From a bacterium (GTDB taxonomy: Bacteria > Verrucomicrobiota > Kiritimatiellia > CAIKKV01 > CAITUY01), in the NCBI GenBank assembly GCA_037143175.1, contig JBAWZF010000015.1, positions 1-62,401 of the forward strand: a stretch of 62,401 nt of DNA. Direction: 5' to 3'. Within the stretch, counting starts at the first letter, position 1; each line of letters starts with the position of its first letter. The notes beneath the pieces were generated by a model that saw nothing but the letters and a program-made list of their open reading frames with translations, was not told the DNA's origin and searched no databases. Position numbers and translations under genes: made by a program. This document shows positions 44,699 to 53,396 of this stretch, in pieces.

Positions 44699-45930
44699 CG
44701 GGCGCGCTCACTTCCCTGATCCGCTAAAACCCGAAAGGTCTGGATCATCCGGGCAATGTAGGCCTCAAAGTCGTAGACACGATTGACAAACTCGCGCCCC
44801 TGCTCTCCCAGACGACGCGCCACATCTTTGTGACTCAACAAATAATCGATACGTTCCGCCATCAAGCGGACATCCATCCAGGGAATTAAATACCCTGTCT
44901 CACCGTCGCGTAACCAGTCGCGTATGCCCCCGGCATCAAACCCGACTACCGGCAATCCGTATCGCAATACTTCCAGGCCGATCGTGGCGATCGGTTCAGG
45001 CCACACGGAAGGCACCACCACCAGCGTGGCATCTGCATAAAACCCGGCCAACTCTTCCTGCGACACGAACCCCGGAAAATGAACACGATCTACTAAACCA
45101 AGTTCACGGGACAAAGCCTCGCAATACGACTGATGCGAACCGCTCCCCAGAACAACCAGTTCAAACGATTCACGACATTGCTTCAAGGCGTGAAGCAGAA
45201 CATCCAACCCCTTACCCCGGATAATTTGTCCGGCAAATATCACCCGGTTCCGGGCTGAGAATGATGGAGTGAACGCCGCTTGGCGCGGCAACGGAATCGG
45301 GGGGAATATGTGAATGCGACCTGGTTCAAACCCTTGCCGGATCAACTCTTCACGCATATATTCGGTCACCACAAAGTATGCCGAGAAAGCCTTGTTGACC
45401 TGAATACACTTTTGTTGTTCGCGGTAACTGACCCACTTGATGCCAAACCGTCCACGGTCGCGATCCCGTGCGAGGAAGGCCATGCAAGGGAATAAACAGC
45501 ACAGTCCTGCTTTCTTTGTGCAAATCCGCCGATTCCAGGGGAAATATTTATACCGCCTCATGCAATATATGTCGTGATCGTGCTCCATTCGAACCAGGGG
45601 AATCCGCGTTGCTACCAAAGCCTCAAGCACAGGCACGGAAATGCATTTGTGGACATAGATCAGAGCGGGCTGTTCCCTCAGCACCGCCTCGGTCACCTCC
45701 GCGCGCACAACCTCGGCGGCTCCATCAAAATCGACAAATTGGACTGACTCAAACATCTTTCCGAAGGCGTCTTCATCGCGTCCACTCCGCTTACTGAATA
45801 GCCCTGACAGACGGAATCCCTCACGGAGATACGGGGCCGTCACCATGATGTTCTGTTCGGCGCCAGCCATTCTCCCGAAGGTTTCATGGACAAAGAGTAT
45901 TTTTTTCAAAGGTTGCAGATCCGTGGCCAT
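44695..45930 (-). CDS. GT4-family glycosyltransferase
   Basis: A 411-residue GT-B fold enzyme. It opens with KKILFVHETFGRMAGAEQNI. A cysteine-containing insertion, ICTKKAGLCCLFPC, follows the first nucleotide-fold helices and is unusual. The donor domain has RVIFAGQIIRGKGLDVLLHA and VVPSVWPEPIATIGLEVLRY, with the family E residues. The ATG at 45930 is chosen since GGGAG lies 11 bases before it. An ATG at 45948 has no ribosome site. It overlaps the preceding gene. Confidence 0.88.
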   Translation of the reverse strand: MATDLQPLKKILFVHETFGRMAGAEQNIMVTAPYLREGFRLSGLFSKRSGRDEDAFGKMFESVQFVDFDGAAEVVRAEVTEAVLREQPALIYVHKCISVPVLEALVATRIPLVRMEHDHDIYCMRRYKYFPWNRRICTKKAGLCCLFPCMAFLARDRDRGRFGIKWVSYREQQKCIQVNKAFSAYFVVTEYMREELIRQGFEPGRIHIFPPIPLPRQAAFTPSFSARNRVIFAGQIIRGKGLDVLLHALKQCRESFELVVLGSGSHQSYCEALSRELGLVDRVHFPGFVSQEELAGFYADATLVVVPSVWPEPIATIGLEVLRYGLPVVGFDAGGIRDWLRDGETGYLIPWMDVRLMAERIDYLLSHKDVARRLGEQGREFVNRVYDFEAYIARMIQTFRVLADQGSERAR

Positions 45931-47186
45931 TTTGTTCGTTTCTCCCATTCAAACCATACATTATCCGAACCGCTGAATAAGCGTATGGTCCGGTCATCCT
46001 CCTCAAAAACAGCTGGAATCCCGCGAATCGTCACATCACGGTGAACTGCCCCCACCGGAGCCAAAGCGAATGTACTGGACTGGAGCAGGGATAGAAGGTG
46101 GTAAACCTTGTCAGCCCAGCCGCACACGGGCACCACATCGCGCCAGTCAGGAGGGATAGCCCGAATCCCCCCATTAAAGCCCTGAGCGGTATTAAACGCA
46201 CCCGACTCAGTTTGCTGACCAAGGATCAATGTCAGATGAGGCTGTAGCCAGTCGTCGGTCAGTCGCCCGCTCCGGGCCAGGGAGGTCAACACCCCGGCGG
46301 CGGCACCGACAAACACAGGAAACTCAGATGCGGGTCGCTCTTGATGCACGAGGCTCGGAAACCCTCCTTCTTTTCGGGCGACTTTCCGTAAAAATGACTC
46401 CAAGGCATCACCGGCCTGAGCAAACCGCTCATCGTTCAACCGCCGACGTAACAAGGAAAATGCGACCTGACAACGAGCAGCCAAATACGGGCTGACAGGA
46501 CTCCCGCTCCGGTTGGAAACCGGAACTCCGCCCGCCAAGGATCCGGTCTTAATCTGTACTGCAAGCAGGGAATCTGCCGCCCCTTTAATCATCGGCTCCA
46601 ACGCTGACGTTTGCCCTGTAGCCTCCTCATAACCAATCAATACCTCCACAATGGCAGATACGGCGGAAGGCGAATAGAACTCATATTCGCTCTGGAGCCA
46701 GTTATTAAAGGTTCTTAAGGCTTTATTCCAGAGTTCACGAGTCAGCCGCTCCTCTACGAAACGCTCCACAAGCGTATCAAGTCCAGAATCAACGGGCCTT
46801 CCGGCTAAACAAAGGCAAGCACGAGCTCGCAATGCTGCGGCCATCAGGATCGGTTCATGCGGCATACTGCCTTCTGATGGATTGGACTCAAAATATGAAC
46901 ACCGCAACGTGCCGTTGGCCAGCTGGCTTCGCCATATCTCGGCGAGTGCTCCCTCGATCCGCTCCAGCCGGACGAAATCAGAACCAGTCTGGCTTTGGAG
47001 CAACCAGCCATCAAGCAACCCTTCGTATCTCCAATCGAAACCAGGGCCGCAATATCCCATGCTGATACCACGGAATCCCACGACGGGGCCGTAATATCCA
47101 TCAGGGCCATGCATACCATTAAACCAGGATTCCAACCTTTGCCTGGCACCTGTTATTTTAGCGTTATCAATCCCTTGTAAGTTCAT
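45906..47186 (-). CDS. predicted alpha/alpha-toroid protein of the polysaccharide locus
   Basis: A 426-residue cytoplasmic protein with no signal peptide. Repeated helical pairs with G-x-F/Y motifs (GTLRCSYFESNPSEG, GSLAGGVPVSNRSG, GGFPSLVHQER, GAFNTAQGFNGG) suggest an alpha/alpha toroid, the fold of terpene cyclases, prenyltransferases and several polysaccharide lyases or hydrolases. No catalytic signature is certain. It sits between a GT4 gene and a nitroreductase-methyltransferase gene, overlapping both, so it is probably part of the biosynthesis pathway. Function unknown. Confidence 0.6.
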   Translation of the reverse strand: MNLQGIDNAKITGARQRLESWFNGMHGPDGYYGPVVGFRGISMGYCGPGFDWRYEGLLDGWLLQSQTGSDFVRLERIEGALAEIWRSQLANGTLRCSYFESNPSEGSMPHEPILMAAALRARACLCLAGRPVDSGLDTLVERFVEERLTRELWNKALRTFNNWLQSEYEFYSPSAVSAIVEVLIGYEEATGQTSALEPMIKGAADSLLAVQIKTGSLAGGVPVSNRSGSPVSPYLAARCQVAFSLLRRRLNDERFAQAGDALESFLRKVARKEGGFPSLVHQERPASEFPVFVGAAAGVLTSLARSGRLTDDWLQPHLTLILGQQTESGAFNTAQGFNGGIRAIPPDWRDVVPVCGWADKVYHLLSLLQSSTFALAPVGAVHRDVTIRGIPAVFEEDDRTIRLFSGSDNVWFEWEKRTKWPRICNL

Positions 47187-48591
47187 AAGCTATAGAACTG
47201 CTTAGAAAGCGTGTGAAAGAACGGCTGACGAACCGTTGCGACCGCCAATCCGCCACCCGATTCGCCAAAGCATGTAAACCGAACCGGCGGGAAAATTTCT
47301 CAACTACAGACGCGACAGCCAGCTCCATGGGTTGTATTCCGGCGCTTCCGGTAATCCGGAAGCCAGCCTCACGGAACGCAGCCTCTATCTGGCTGGGTTC
47401 ATATTTTCGCTCAGGTCCGCGATTCCAGTTCCGCCCGAGGGCAAAGTTTTTCTTTCGCATCCGCCGATACCGGTAAAAATGCGGGTAGAATCGATTGGAA
47501 ACAGTTACAAGCACAGAGCCACCCGGTGCCAAAACGCGGCGCATTTCACGCAGTAACGGGAGCGGATCTTCAAAATGCTCAAGGCGTTCATAACATGACA
47601 TCACCTGAACATGGCCGTCCGGCAGAGGAATATGAATACGCTTCTTTTCAGAATTAGTTACACATTCAAGAGCACCGGGCGGCTGCAAACGACTGAACCG
47701 CTCGCGAATGAACCGCTCCACACCCGGCGTTAAATCGAAGGCATAATACATCTTCGCATCATCACCACAGGCATTCATCATCTGGAACAGCATATCTCCG
47801 TTGAAGGAAAGCACGTCCAACACACATGGACGCTGATAACGGGAGATCATCATACCCAGACGGCAGGTCATATACTGAATCTTGGGGGAAAACCGGGGAT
47901 CACAGTCGACATGAAGCGTCATGGCGTCGATGTGAAGTCCTTTGTACCAGAGCAACTTATCACGGAAATCGGCCGTCTGTTCCAGGCTCCATAGATGGGG
48001 CCTGATATCCGCATGAAATCGCTTGGGGCGGGCCGTATAGGTGTTGAAATCAAGAACGTCCTCAACCGGTCTGCGGCCTGGTGGCGGGGGCGAATCATCC
48101 GGATATCCGATACAAACAACTCCGAAATTCTTCAGGTAAGCAGGAGCCCCAACAGCCTTGCGAATCCCATCGGGCACACGGATCCCACCAAGATAGATCG
48201 CACCCAAATCATGGGCTTCTGCGGCGAACAATAGAGCGGCAATCGCCATTCCCATGGAAATCTGCGCTGTACTGCAGGGATTGCGCAACTCCAGGGATGT
48301 GTCATAAAAAACGGCAATAAGGACGGGGGCATCATGGAAGTAGGATTGCTGGGCATCACTCATCCGACAGGCTTTCATTCTCACCTCGGGATCTGTGATG
48401 GCGACAAACTGCCACAACTGCCGATTGCAGGCAGTAGGAGTCATGGTGGCCGCCAGAATGAGTCGCTCAATCAGGTGACGGGGAACAGGCGCATCTTTAA
48501 AAACACGAGTGCTGCTTCGGCGTTCGAGCATCGCCAAAAAAGCATCACCGGATGAACCTGTAATTCCGTTTGCAGAGGCAGTCTGATTCAT
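47167..48591 (-). CDS. nitroreductase-methyltransferase fusion
   Basis: A 474-residue two-domain protein. Residues about 18-185 are a nitroreductase-family FMN domain: RRSSTRVFKDAPV, TPTACNRQLWQFVAI and a C-terminal VVCIGYPDD segment. Residues about 225-474 are a class I SAM methyltransferase with VLDVLSFNGDML, HVQVMSCYERLEHFEDPLPL and RRVLAPGGSVLVTVSN. The glycine-rich SAM loop is altered (LSFNGD rather than a GxGxG string), so activity needs checking. It overlaps the O-antigen ligase gene by 4 bp. The substrate is unknown. Confidence 0.8.
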   Translation of the reverse strand: MNQTASANGITGSSGDAFLAMLERRSSTRVFKDAPVPRHLIERLILAATMTPTACNRQLWQFVAITDPEVRMKACRMSDAQQSYFHDAPVLIAVFYDTSLELRNPCSTAQISMGMAIAALLFAAEAHDLGAIYLGGIRVPDGIRKAVGAPAYLKNFGVVCIGYPDDSPPPPGRRPVEDVLDFNTYTARPKRFHADIRPHLWSLEQTADFRDKLLWYKGLHIDAMTLHVDCDPRFSPKIQYMTCRLGMMISRYQRPCVLDVLSFNGDMLFQMMNACGDDAKMYYAFDLTPGVERFIRERFSRLQPPGALECVTNSEKKRIHIPLPDGHVQVMSCYERLEHFEDPLPLLREMRRVLAPGGSVLVTVSNRFYPHFYRYRRMRKKNFALGRNWNRGPERKYEPSQIEAAFREAGFRITGSAGIQPMELAVASVVEKFSRRFGLHALANRVADWRSQRFVSRSFTRFLSSSIAYELTRD

Positions 48592-50009
48592 GGGGGTTGA
48601 GTGTAATCAACTGGTGTGGACGACGCAATCGGAATAGACGTAATCGACGGCACATTTTCAGCCTCGTGTCCGGCATACCAAACAGCCACCACCATACCGA
48701 CGAAGATCATCATCATGAAATACATAGGTGTCTGCCGGTAACCAAGTTGGAGGCAACTTTGAAGATGATCGACCAATAAGGCCGTCGTGGAGGCCACCGC
48801 CAAAGCATGAAACAAACTCTTCCCTTTGCGCACATAAAAGGGAAGCGCCAAGCCCGCAAATCGAAGCCAGAAGAAGGCCAGGGCGATAACCCCCGGTATC
48901 CCTAACTCCCCCAACGTCAGATACCAATTGTTGTGGGCCGGCGTTCCGGGGGGTAAATCAGGATCAACATCCCCTGCATATTTCAACCAAGACCATGCCG
49001 AGAAATTACCAAGACCAACCCCCCAGGCATGGTCTTTGGCCATCAAGCGACCTTCCTGATTGTAAAGTCCCCGGTACGCCAGATCAGCGGACGCGTCCTG
49101 CTCACCGCCGAATCGATTCATGAGGGTATTCAGTGCCATTGCCAGGACAACCACAGCCACTACCAAGCCGATAAAAAGCAGTACGATATTTTTTACGTTA
49201 AAGTGGCGCGGCAACAAAACCATGGCATTCAACCAGATTCCCAGAACCAAACCAGCGAGGCCACCACGAGAAATGGTCAGAATAACAGAAATAGCGGCGC
49301 ACAAGGTTAAGAAACCGAACACCAGGCTACCCAACCACTGGCGACGCTGGAGCGCAAATGCAAAAACGAACGTCCCCAGCATGGCCATATAGGTCGCTAA
49401 ACTGTTGGGGTGCCCCAACGTCGCACGAACCCGGTTGATGCCATACAGATAGCGTGAACTGACAGCCAACCAGGTCATGTAAAGTGCCGTCAACCCTATG
49501 CCGAACAAGATCGTCTGAGCCGTCTTTTCATCCCTGACGTAGTTCACGATGACGAGATAGAGAAGAAATCCTCGGAATATTTTACTCAGCTCAAAAAGAG
49601 GATACAGGCCCACCTCAAATTGCTCATAGGGAATGAGTTTTGCCTCTTCAGGAACAGTAATCAATGAACCCGCAAGTAACCAGGATACTATCCCGACAGC
49701 CAGATAGATCAGGGTTGGAATCGTCAGAGGGGGGAACCAGCGAAACGGAACTTCTTTGCGCTTGAGCAGCATTGTGATCATCAGGATCCACACACAGATA
49801 TCCACTAAACTTATCTCGAACCCCCGGGTGTTGGCCCGGTAGAATTCCCTGGAAACAAAATTTATTCCCACTAAATCCGGCTCACAGGTTGCCCACACCA
49901 GAACCACAGCGACAACGTGCATCATCGACTGCCAGGTCTTGCATATCAGCACGCCGATGGGAATACCGAACACTACCACCAGCAAAAATATGATGTACTT
50001 CGCTTCCAT
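48588..50009 (-). CDS. O-antigen ligase/polymerase (Wzy/WaaL type)
   Basis: A 473-residue membrane protein with about 12 helices. The large periplasmic loop near LMAKDHAWGVGLGNFSAWSW and PAHNNWYLTLGELGIPGV matches the Wzy_C region, with the typical G-x-G-N-F and H-N-x-Y/W-L. It either polymerises flipped repeat units or ligates the chain to an acceptor. It is the first gene of the 15-gene minus-strand operon. The 113 bp to the divergent STAS-glycosyltransferase gene must hold the operon promoter. A weak TTGATT box on the minus strand is all I can see. Confidence 0.87.
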   Translation of the reverse strand: MEAKYIIFLLVVVFGIPIGVLICKTWQSMMHVVAVVLVWATCEPDLVGINFVSREFYRANTRGFEISLVDICVWILMITMLLKRKEVPFRWFPPLTIPTLIYLAVGIVSWLLAGSLITVPEEAKLIPYEQFEVGLYPLFELSKIFRGFLLYLVIVNYVRDEKTAQTILFGIGLTALYMTWLAVSSRYLYGINRVRATLGHPNSLATYMAMLGTFVFAFALQRRQWLGSLVFGFLTLCAAISVILTISRGGLAGLVLGIWLNAMVLLPRHFNVKNIVLLFIGLVVAVVVLAMALNTLMNRFGGEQDASADLAYRGLYNQEGRLMAKDHAWGVGLGNFSAWSWLKYAGDVDPDLPPGTPAHNNWYLTLGELGIPGVIALAFFWLRFAGLALPFYVRKGKSLFHALAVASTTALLVDHLQSCLQLGYRQTPMYFMMMIFVGMVVAVWYAGHEAENVPSITSIPIASSTPVDYTQPP

Positions 50010-50122
50010 TCCATTGATTTCGTGTTCTGACCGACAGGGGGGCGAGATAAAGGAACACGTTATTTTCCTTTTCTTTCAGCATAGAATCAATAATATCCTG
50101 CTTTGGTCAACACTCTTTTATC

Positions 50123-51571
50123 ATGAATACAGACAACCCCTACGATCCTTCGGTTCAAGTTATCCTGGGTATCCCCTTCAATAATGTATCCTTTGCTGAA
50201 GCGGTAGAATGGGTACATCGTCGCGTCATCTCACGTACCCCTGGCTACATTGCCACAGCCAATTTGGATTTTGTAAAGCTGGCCTGGGAAGATCCTGAAT
50301 TGCAACGCATCCTACTTGAGGCGGATCTGGTTGTGGCTGATGGTTTCCCCATTGTCTGGCTGTCGAGCTTGCTGGGGCCTGCCCTGAAGGAACGAGTAAC
50401 AGGTAGTGACCTGGTCCCCATGATGGCCGCAATGGCCGCTGAAAAAGGACACAGTCTATATCTCCTCGGCGGCGCGCCCGGTGTAGGGGAAAAAGCAGAG
50501 AACTCGCTCCGGAAACGTTTTCCCGAAATCCGGATTGCCGGGTGTTATTCCCCGCCCTTGGCTGACGTCATTTCCATGAATCATTCAGGTATTCTCGAGC
50601 GGCTTGAAACCGCAAATCCGGACATACTTCTAGTAGCTTTCGGGGCACCAAAGCAGGAAAAGTTCGCCAACATTCATGTCCGGAACTGGTCCGTTCCTGT
50701 TTCTATCGGCGTGGGAGGGACATTGGATTTTCTGGCTGGAACGCAAACCCGTGCCCCGCGTTTTGTCCAAAAGATATCACTGGAATGGCTGTGGCGATGG
50801 CTAACGGCGCCGCGGCGGCTGACTAAACGCTATGTTGATGATTTTGTGTTTTTACTGACGTCCTGCTGGCGTCTGTTGACCTTACGGGTCCGTTCAGATC
50901 ATGCTTCAGAAGTCGATCCCCACGATACTATGGGCGAAGTGGATTCTCCTGAAATCTTTTGGACACGCTACCCCTTTCAGTCAAAAGAGAGCTTGGAACA
51001 TCTGTTCATTACGGCGCAAACTCAATCCATTGCCCTCGACATTAGGGGAATCTCGTGGTTTTCCAGCACTGAACTAGGGGGGCTACTACAACTGGCGAAA
51101 ACCTGTCGTCGCCATGACCGCCGATTGATCCTATACCATGCTGGAACCCGGGTGAAGCGACTGCTCTTAACCTGCCGCCTTATGGAGTATCTAGAGTTGG
51201 CCGAATCCAAAGCTGAGGTTCAGTCTTACTTAACCAGTATTTTGCCAGGCATACAGAAAGGCCGCACCTACAGGGGGGATGGAAATCAACTGGTCATTCA
51301 AACACCCCGGGAACTCACCGCCGCCAATATGTCTGAATTCAAATCCGAAATTGAACCTGAATGCAACCATTCCCCCGCCTACTCGGCTTGGGTCGCGGAT
51401 CTCCAGCACACCAAATTCGTCGACAGTTCGGCTTTGGGATTGTTTGCGGCTTGGCGGAAAAGAGCGACTCAAAACAGTATTCCGTTGAAGTTTATCAACG
51501 CTCAAAAAAACGTAGCTCAGACGTTTCGCATTGCAAAAGTGGAATCCTGGCTCGACTCGCCCCCACCCTGA
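50123..51571 (+). CDS. WecG/TagA/CpsF-family glycosyltransferase with two STAS domains
   Basis: A 482-residue fusion. Residues 10-255 are the GT26 domain, with TANLDFVKLAWEDPEL, VVADGFPIVWL, LLGGAPGVGEKA and VAFGAPKQEKF. That family transfers N-acetylmannosaminuronic acid or similar sugars to lipid-linked acceptors. Residues about 270-372 form a STAS domain with SWFSSTELGGL (Ser314/Ser315). Residues about 378-482 form a second STAS domain with KFVDSSALGL (Ser435/Ser436), the SpoIIAA-type phosphoserine site. STAS domains are the antagonists in partner switching. Their fusion to a glycosyltransferase is unusual and points to direct regulation by the adjacent phosphatase/kinase. Confidence 0.85.
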   Translation: MNTDNPYDPSVQVILGIPFNNVSFAEAVEWVHRRVISRTPGYIATANLDFVKLAWEDPELQRILLEADLVVADGFPIVWLSSLLGPALKERVTGSDLVPMMAAMAAEKGHSLYLLGGAPGVGEKAENSLRKRFPEIRIAGCYSPPLADVISMNHSGILERLETANPDILLVAFGAPKQEKFANIHVRNWSVPVSIGVGGTLDFLAGTQTRAPRFVQKISLEWLWRWLTAPRRLTKRYVDDFVFLLTSCWRLLTLRVRSDHASEVDPHDTMGEVDSPEIFWTRYPFQSKESLEHLFITAQTQSIALDIRGISWFSSTELGGLLQLAKTCRRHDRRLILYHAGTRVKRLLLTCRLMEYLELAESKAEVQSYLTSILPGIQKGRTYRGDGNQLVIQTPRELTAANMSEFKSEIEPECNHSPAYSAWVADLQHTKFVDSSALGLFAAWRKRATQNSIPLKFINAQKNVAQTFRIAKVESWLDSPPP

Positions 51572-51582
51572 ACAAAAGGCAT

Positions 51583-51601
51583 TCCCTCGTATAGTGAGGG
51601 A
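51583..51601. terminator. possible bidirectional hairpin between convergent genes
   Basis: TCCCTC (51583-51588) and GAGGGA (51596-51601) form a 6-bp stem with a 7-base loop, GTATAGT. It lies in the 32-bp gap between the STAS-glycosyltransferase gene and the convergent fusion gene. There is no T-run, so it can only be a weak terminator. Confidence 0.4.
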
Positions 51602-51603
51602 GA

Positions 51604-53049
51604 TTAACCCCTGTTATCTGTCCGCGTGCTGAGGAATCTCAGAGGTCGATTGAGCAACAAGGACAAAATCATTTTGACATCCCCAAAAAAAGAACGGAAC
51701 CGGGCGTAATACAAGGCATGGGCCAAGTGTCCTCCTGGTTCCGCATAATCTTGCGAATCGGTTTCATAGACAAGCACGGCGGGGAAATACTCTTTAAGTT
51801 GGAACTTTAACGAGGTTTCTTCGGGAGAAGCCATCGGTCGTACGCCACACAACCAGAGTTGCCCCATCACAACCCTGCAAAGCCGTGGAAATAGATCAAG
51901 GTTCAACGCCTGAAACAGCGTGCTTATGCCTGAACCGGATTCGGGAATTGGAACAAATTCGGAAAGCGGACCGACTCGCGCCCCTGTTAAATGAAAAGAA
52001 GCTTTCCGGAATCGTCCCTTCCGGAGCAAGTTGATCAAGGGGTATAATACAATAAACGGCCCAGCCTGAAGTAACACTAACACCATCGCACATAGCCAAC
52101 CAAACACAGCACGAAGCGCATCGCCCCATCGCACCATGGGTCGAACAGCGGCAACCAACCAGGGATCATTGATTTCAGCGATTGTTCCGCTATCAGGATC
52201 AATAAGTCGACCGCCAGCCACAATTTTACCACGGATTTCAAGCCCTCGTCCCACGTACGTTCCGTCCAGAATCACACATCGCGATAAATCGGATTGACGA
52301 TCGATAATGACATGGTTGCCGATCACCGCCAGTGGCCCCACCGATGCCATGACGCCGATGCGGGAGTTATTGCCGATCGCCACCGGCGGCGTAACGGAGA
52401 CGGACGGAGGAATGACAACATTATACCCGATGCTCACATCATCTATTAATGAGTAACCCGCCCGGACATATCGCGGAGCCTCCTCGCCCACGATACTCAT
52501 ATTCAAGGCATAGTAGTCTCGTATCGAAAGGATCAAAGCAGGCTTCAGGTTCAGTTCATTAAATGAACGGCCCTTAAGTTCTGCACGGGGACTCGCAATA
52601 TGAGCCCGCAGGAAATCTGGAGAATCGCTCAACAGACAATTCACAGAACCATCCACCGAGCGATCCAGAAATACGCCCCCGGAAAAACTTGCCGCAGCAC
52701 CCGTGGCGGCCAGACGATGAAGGAATACCGGGTTGCGCAAATATAACAATCCATCCACCCACTGCTCAGGATTTCGCATCAAAAAGGAATCAGGATCCTG
52801 CTCTTCCTTCAAAAAACTGTAGGTGATCGATAATCCCCACTGTTCCCCATCCCCGGCATAGCCCTCTATAAATTCCGCCCCCTCGCCCAGGATAATCCGG
52901 ACATCCTTGATCCCAAGATCAATGCATACTTCGAACCAATATTCCAGAAAATGACGATTCCCGACTGGCAGTAATGGCCAGGGAATATCACCCAGAATTT
53001 CCGCCCAAGGCTGGATCAGACCCGTATGGAGAACTGCTTTCACTGGCAT
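51604..53049 (-). CDS. nucleotidyltransferase-like / beta-helix / degenerate sugar transferase fusion
   Basis: A 481-residue multi-part protein. The first 100 residues resemble a sugar-nucleotide pyrophosphorylase (PWPLLPVGNRHFLEYWFEVC) but lack the N-terminal GGxGTR motif. Residues about 210-290 show left-handed beta-helix hexapeptides (VVIPPSVSVTPPVAIGNNSR, IGVMASVGPLAVIG). A membrane segment lies near 320-345. The C-terminal 130 residues recall the initiating sugar transferases: LNLDLFPRLCRVVMGQLWL followed by CGVRPM in place of VGPRP. Catalytic residues of both ends seem eroded, suggesting a regulatory or scaffold protein. It is the last gene of the operon and overlaps the STAS gene by 10 bp. 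Confidence 0.65.
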   Translation of the reverse strand: MPVKAVLHTGLIQPWAEILGDIPWPLLPVGNRHFLEYWFEVCIDLGIKDVRIILGEGAEFIEGYAGDGEQWGLSITYSFLKEEQDPDSFLMRNPEQWVDGLLYLRNPVFLHRLAATGAAASFSGGVFLDRSVDGSVNCLLSDSPDFLRAHIASPRAELKGRSFNELNLKPALILSIRDYYALNMSIVGEEAPRYVRAGYSLIDDVSIGYNVVIPPSVSVTPPVAIGNNSRIGVMASVGPLAVIGNHVIIDRQSDLSRCVILDGTYVGRGLEIRGKIVAGGRLIDPDSGTIAEINDPWLVAAVRPMVRWGDALRAVFGWLCAMVLVLLQAGPFIVLYPLINLLRKGRFRKASFHLTGARVGPLSEFVPIPESGSGISTLFQALNLDLFPRLCRVVMGQLWLCGVRPMASPEETSLKFQLKEYFPAVLVYETDSQDYAEPGGHLAHALYYARFRSFFGDVKMILSLLLNRPLRFLSTRTDNRG

Positions 53050-53381
53050 GCCCGGACTGCTTCGTCCACCGTATCAACAATTTCAAAAACTTTGTAAGCC
53101 CGTGTAATTTCGAAGACCATTCTTACTTTTTTTGACAAGCAGGCAATTTTTAGATCGCCGCCCCTCTCCGACACACGCTTTAACATTGCAATCAATGTGC
53201 CTAAGCCTGAACTGTCCATGAAATCCACCGACTCAAGGCTAATCACCACATTTTTTACACCACTCAACCCGGCAAACCAGTCAATGAATTGTTCCCGGAA
53301 TGAATCAACCGATTCAGCTGTTAAAGCTTCCATCGGCGTAACCACCCCAATGGTTCCTCTCTCTTCAAACTTTATTTTCAT
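53040..53381 (-). CDS. STAS domain anti-sigma factor antagonist
   Basis: A 113-residue single STAS domain protein of the SpoIIAA/RsbV/HsbA type. The phosphorylation loop is VDFMDSSGLGTL, with Asp56 and Ser57/Ser58. The unphosphorylated form of such proteins binds a partner and the phosphorylated form releases it. It lies 15 bp after the initiating sugar transferase gene and is the natural substrate of the PP2C and HATPase domains encoded two genes upstream. Confidence 0.93.
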   Translation of the reverse strand: MKIKFEERGTIGVVTPMEALTAESVDSFREQFIDWFAGLSGVKNVVISLESVDFMDSSGLGTLIAMLKRVSERGGDLKIACLSKKVRMVFEITRAYKVFEIVDTVDEAVRACQ

Positions 53382-53396
53382 AAATAGTCCCCAATA

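Noticed and set aside
31011-50009. Possible exosortase/PEP-CTERM exopolysaccharide locus
   Set aside because: An ExeA-like ATPase and Wzc/Wza genes are present, but no exosortase, PrsK/PrsR or PEP-CTERM protein was seen.
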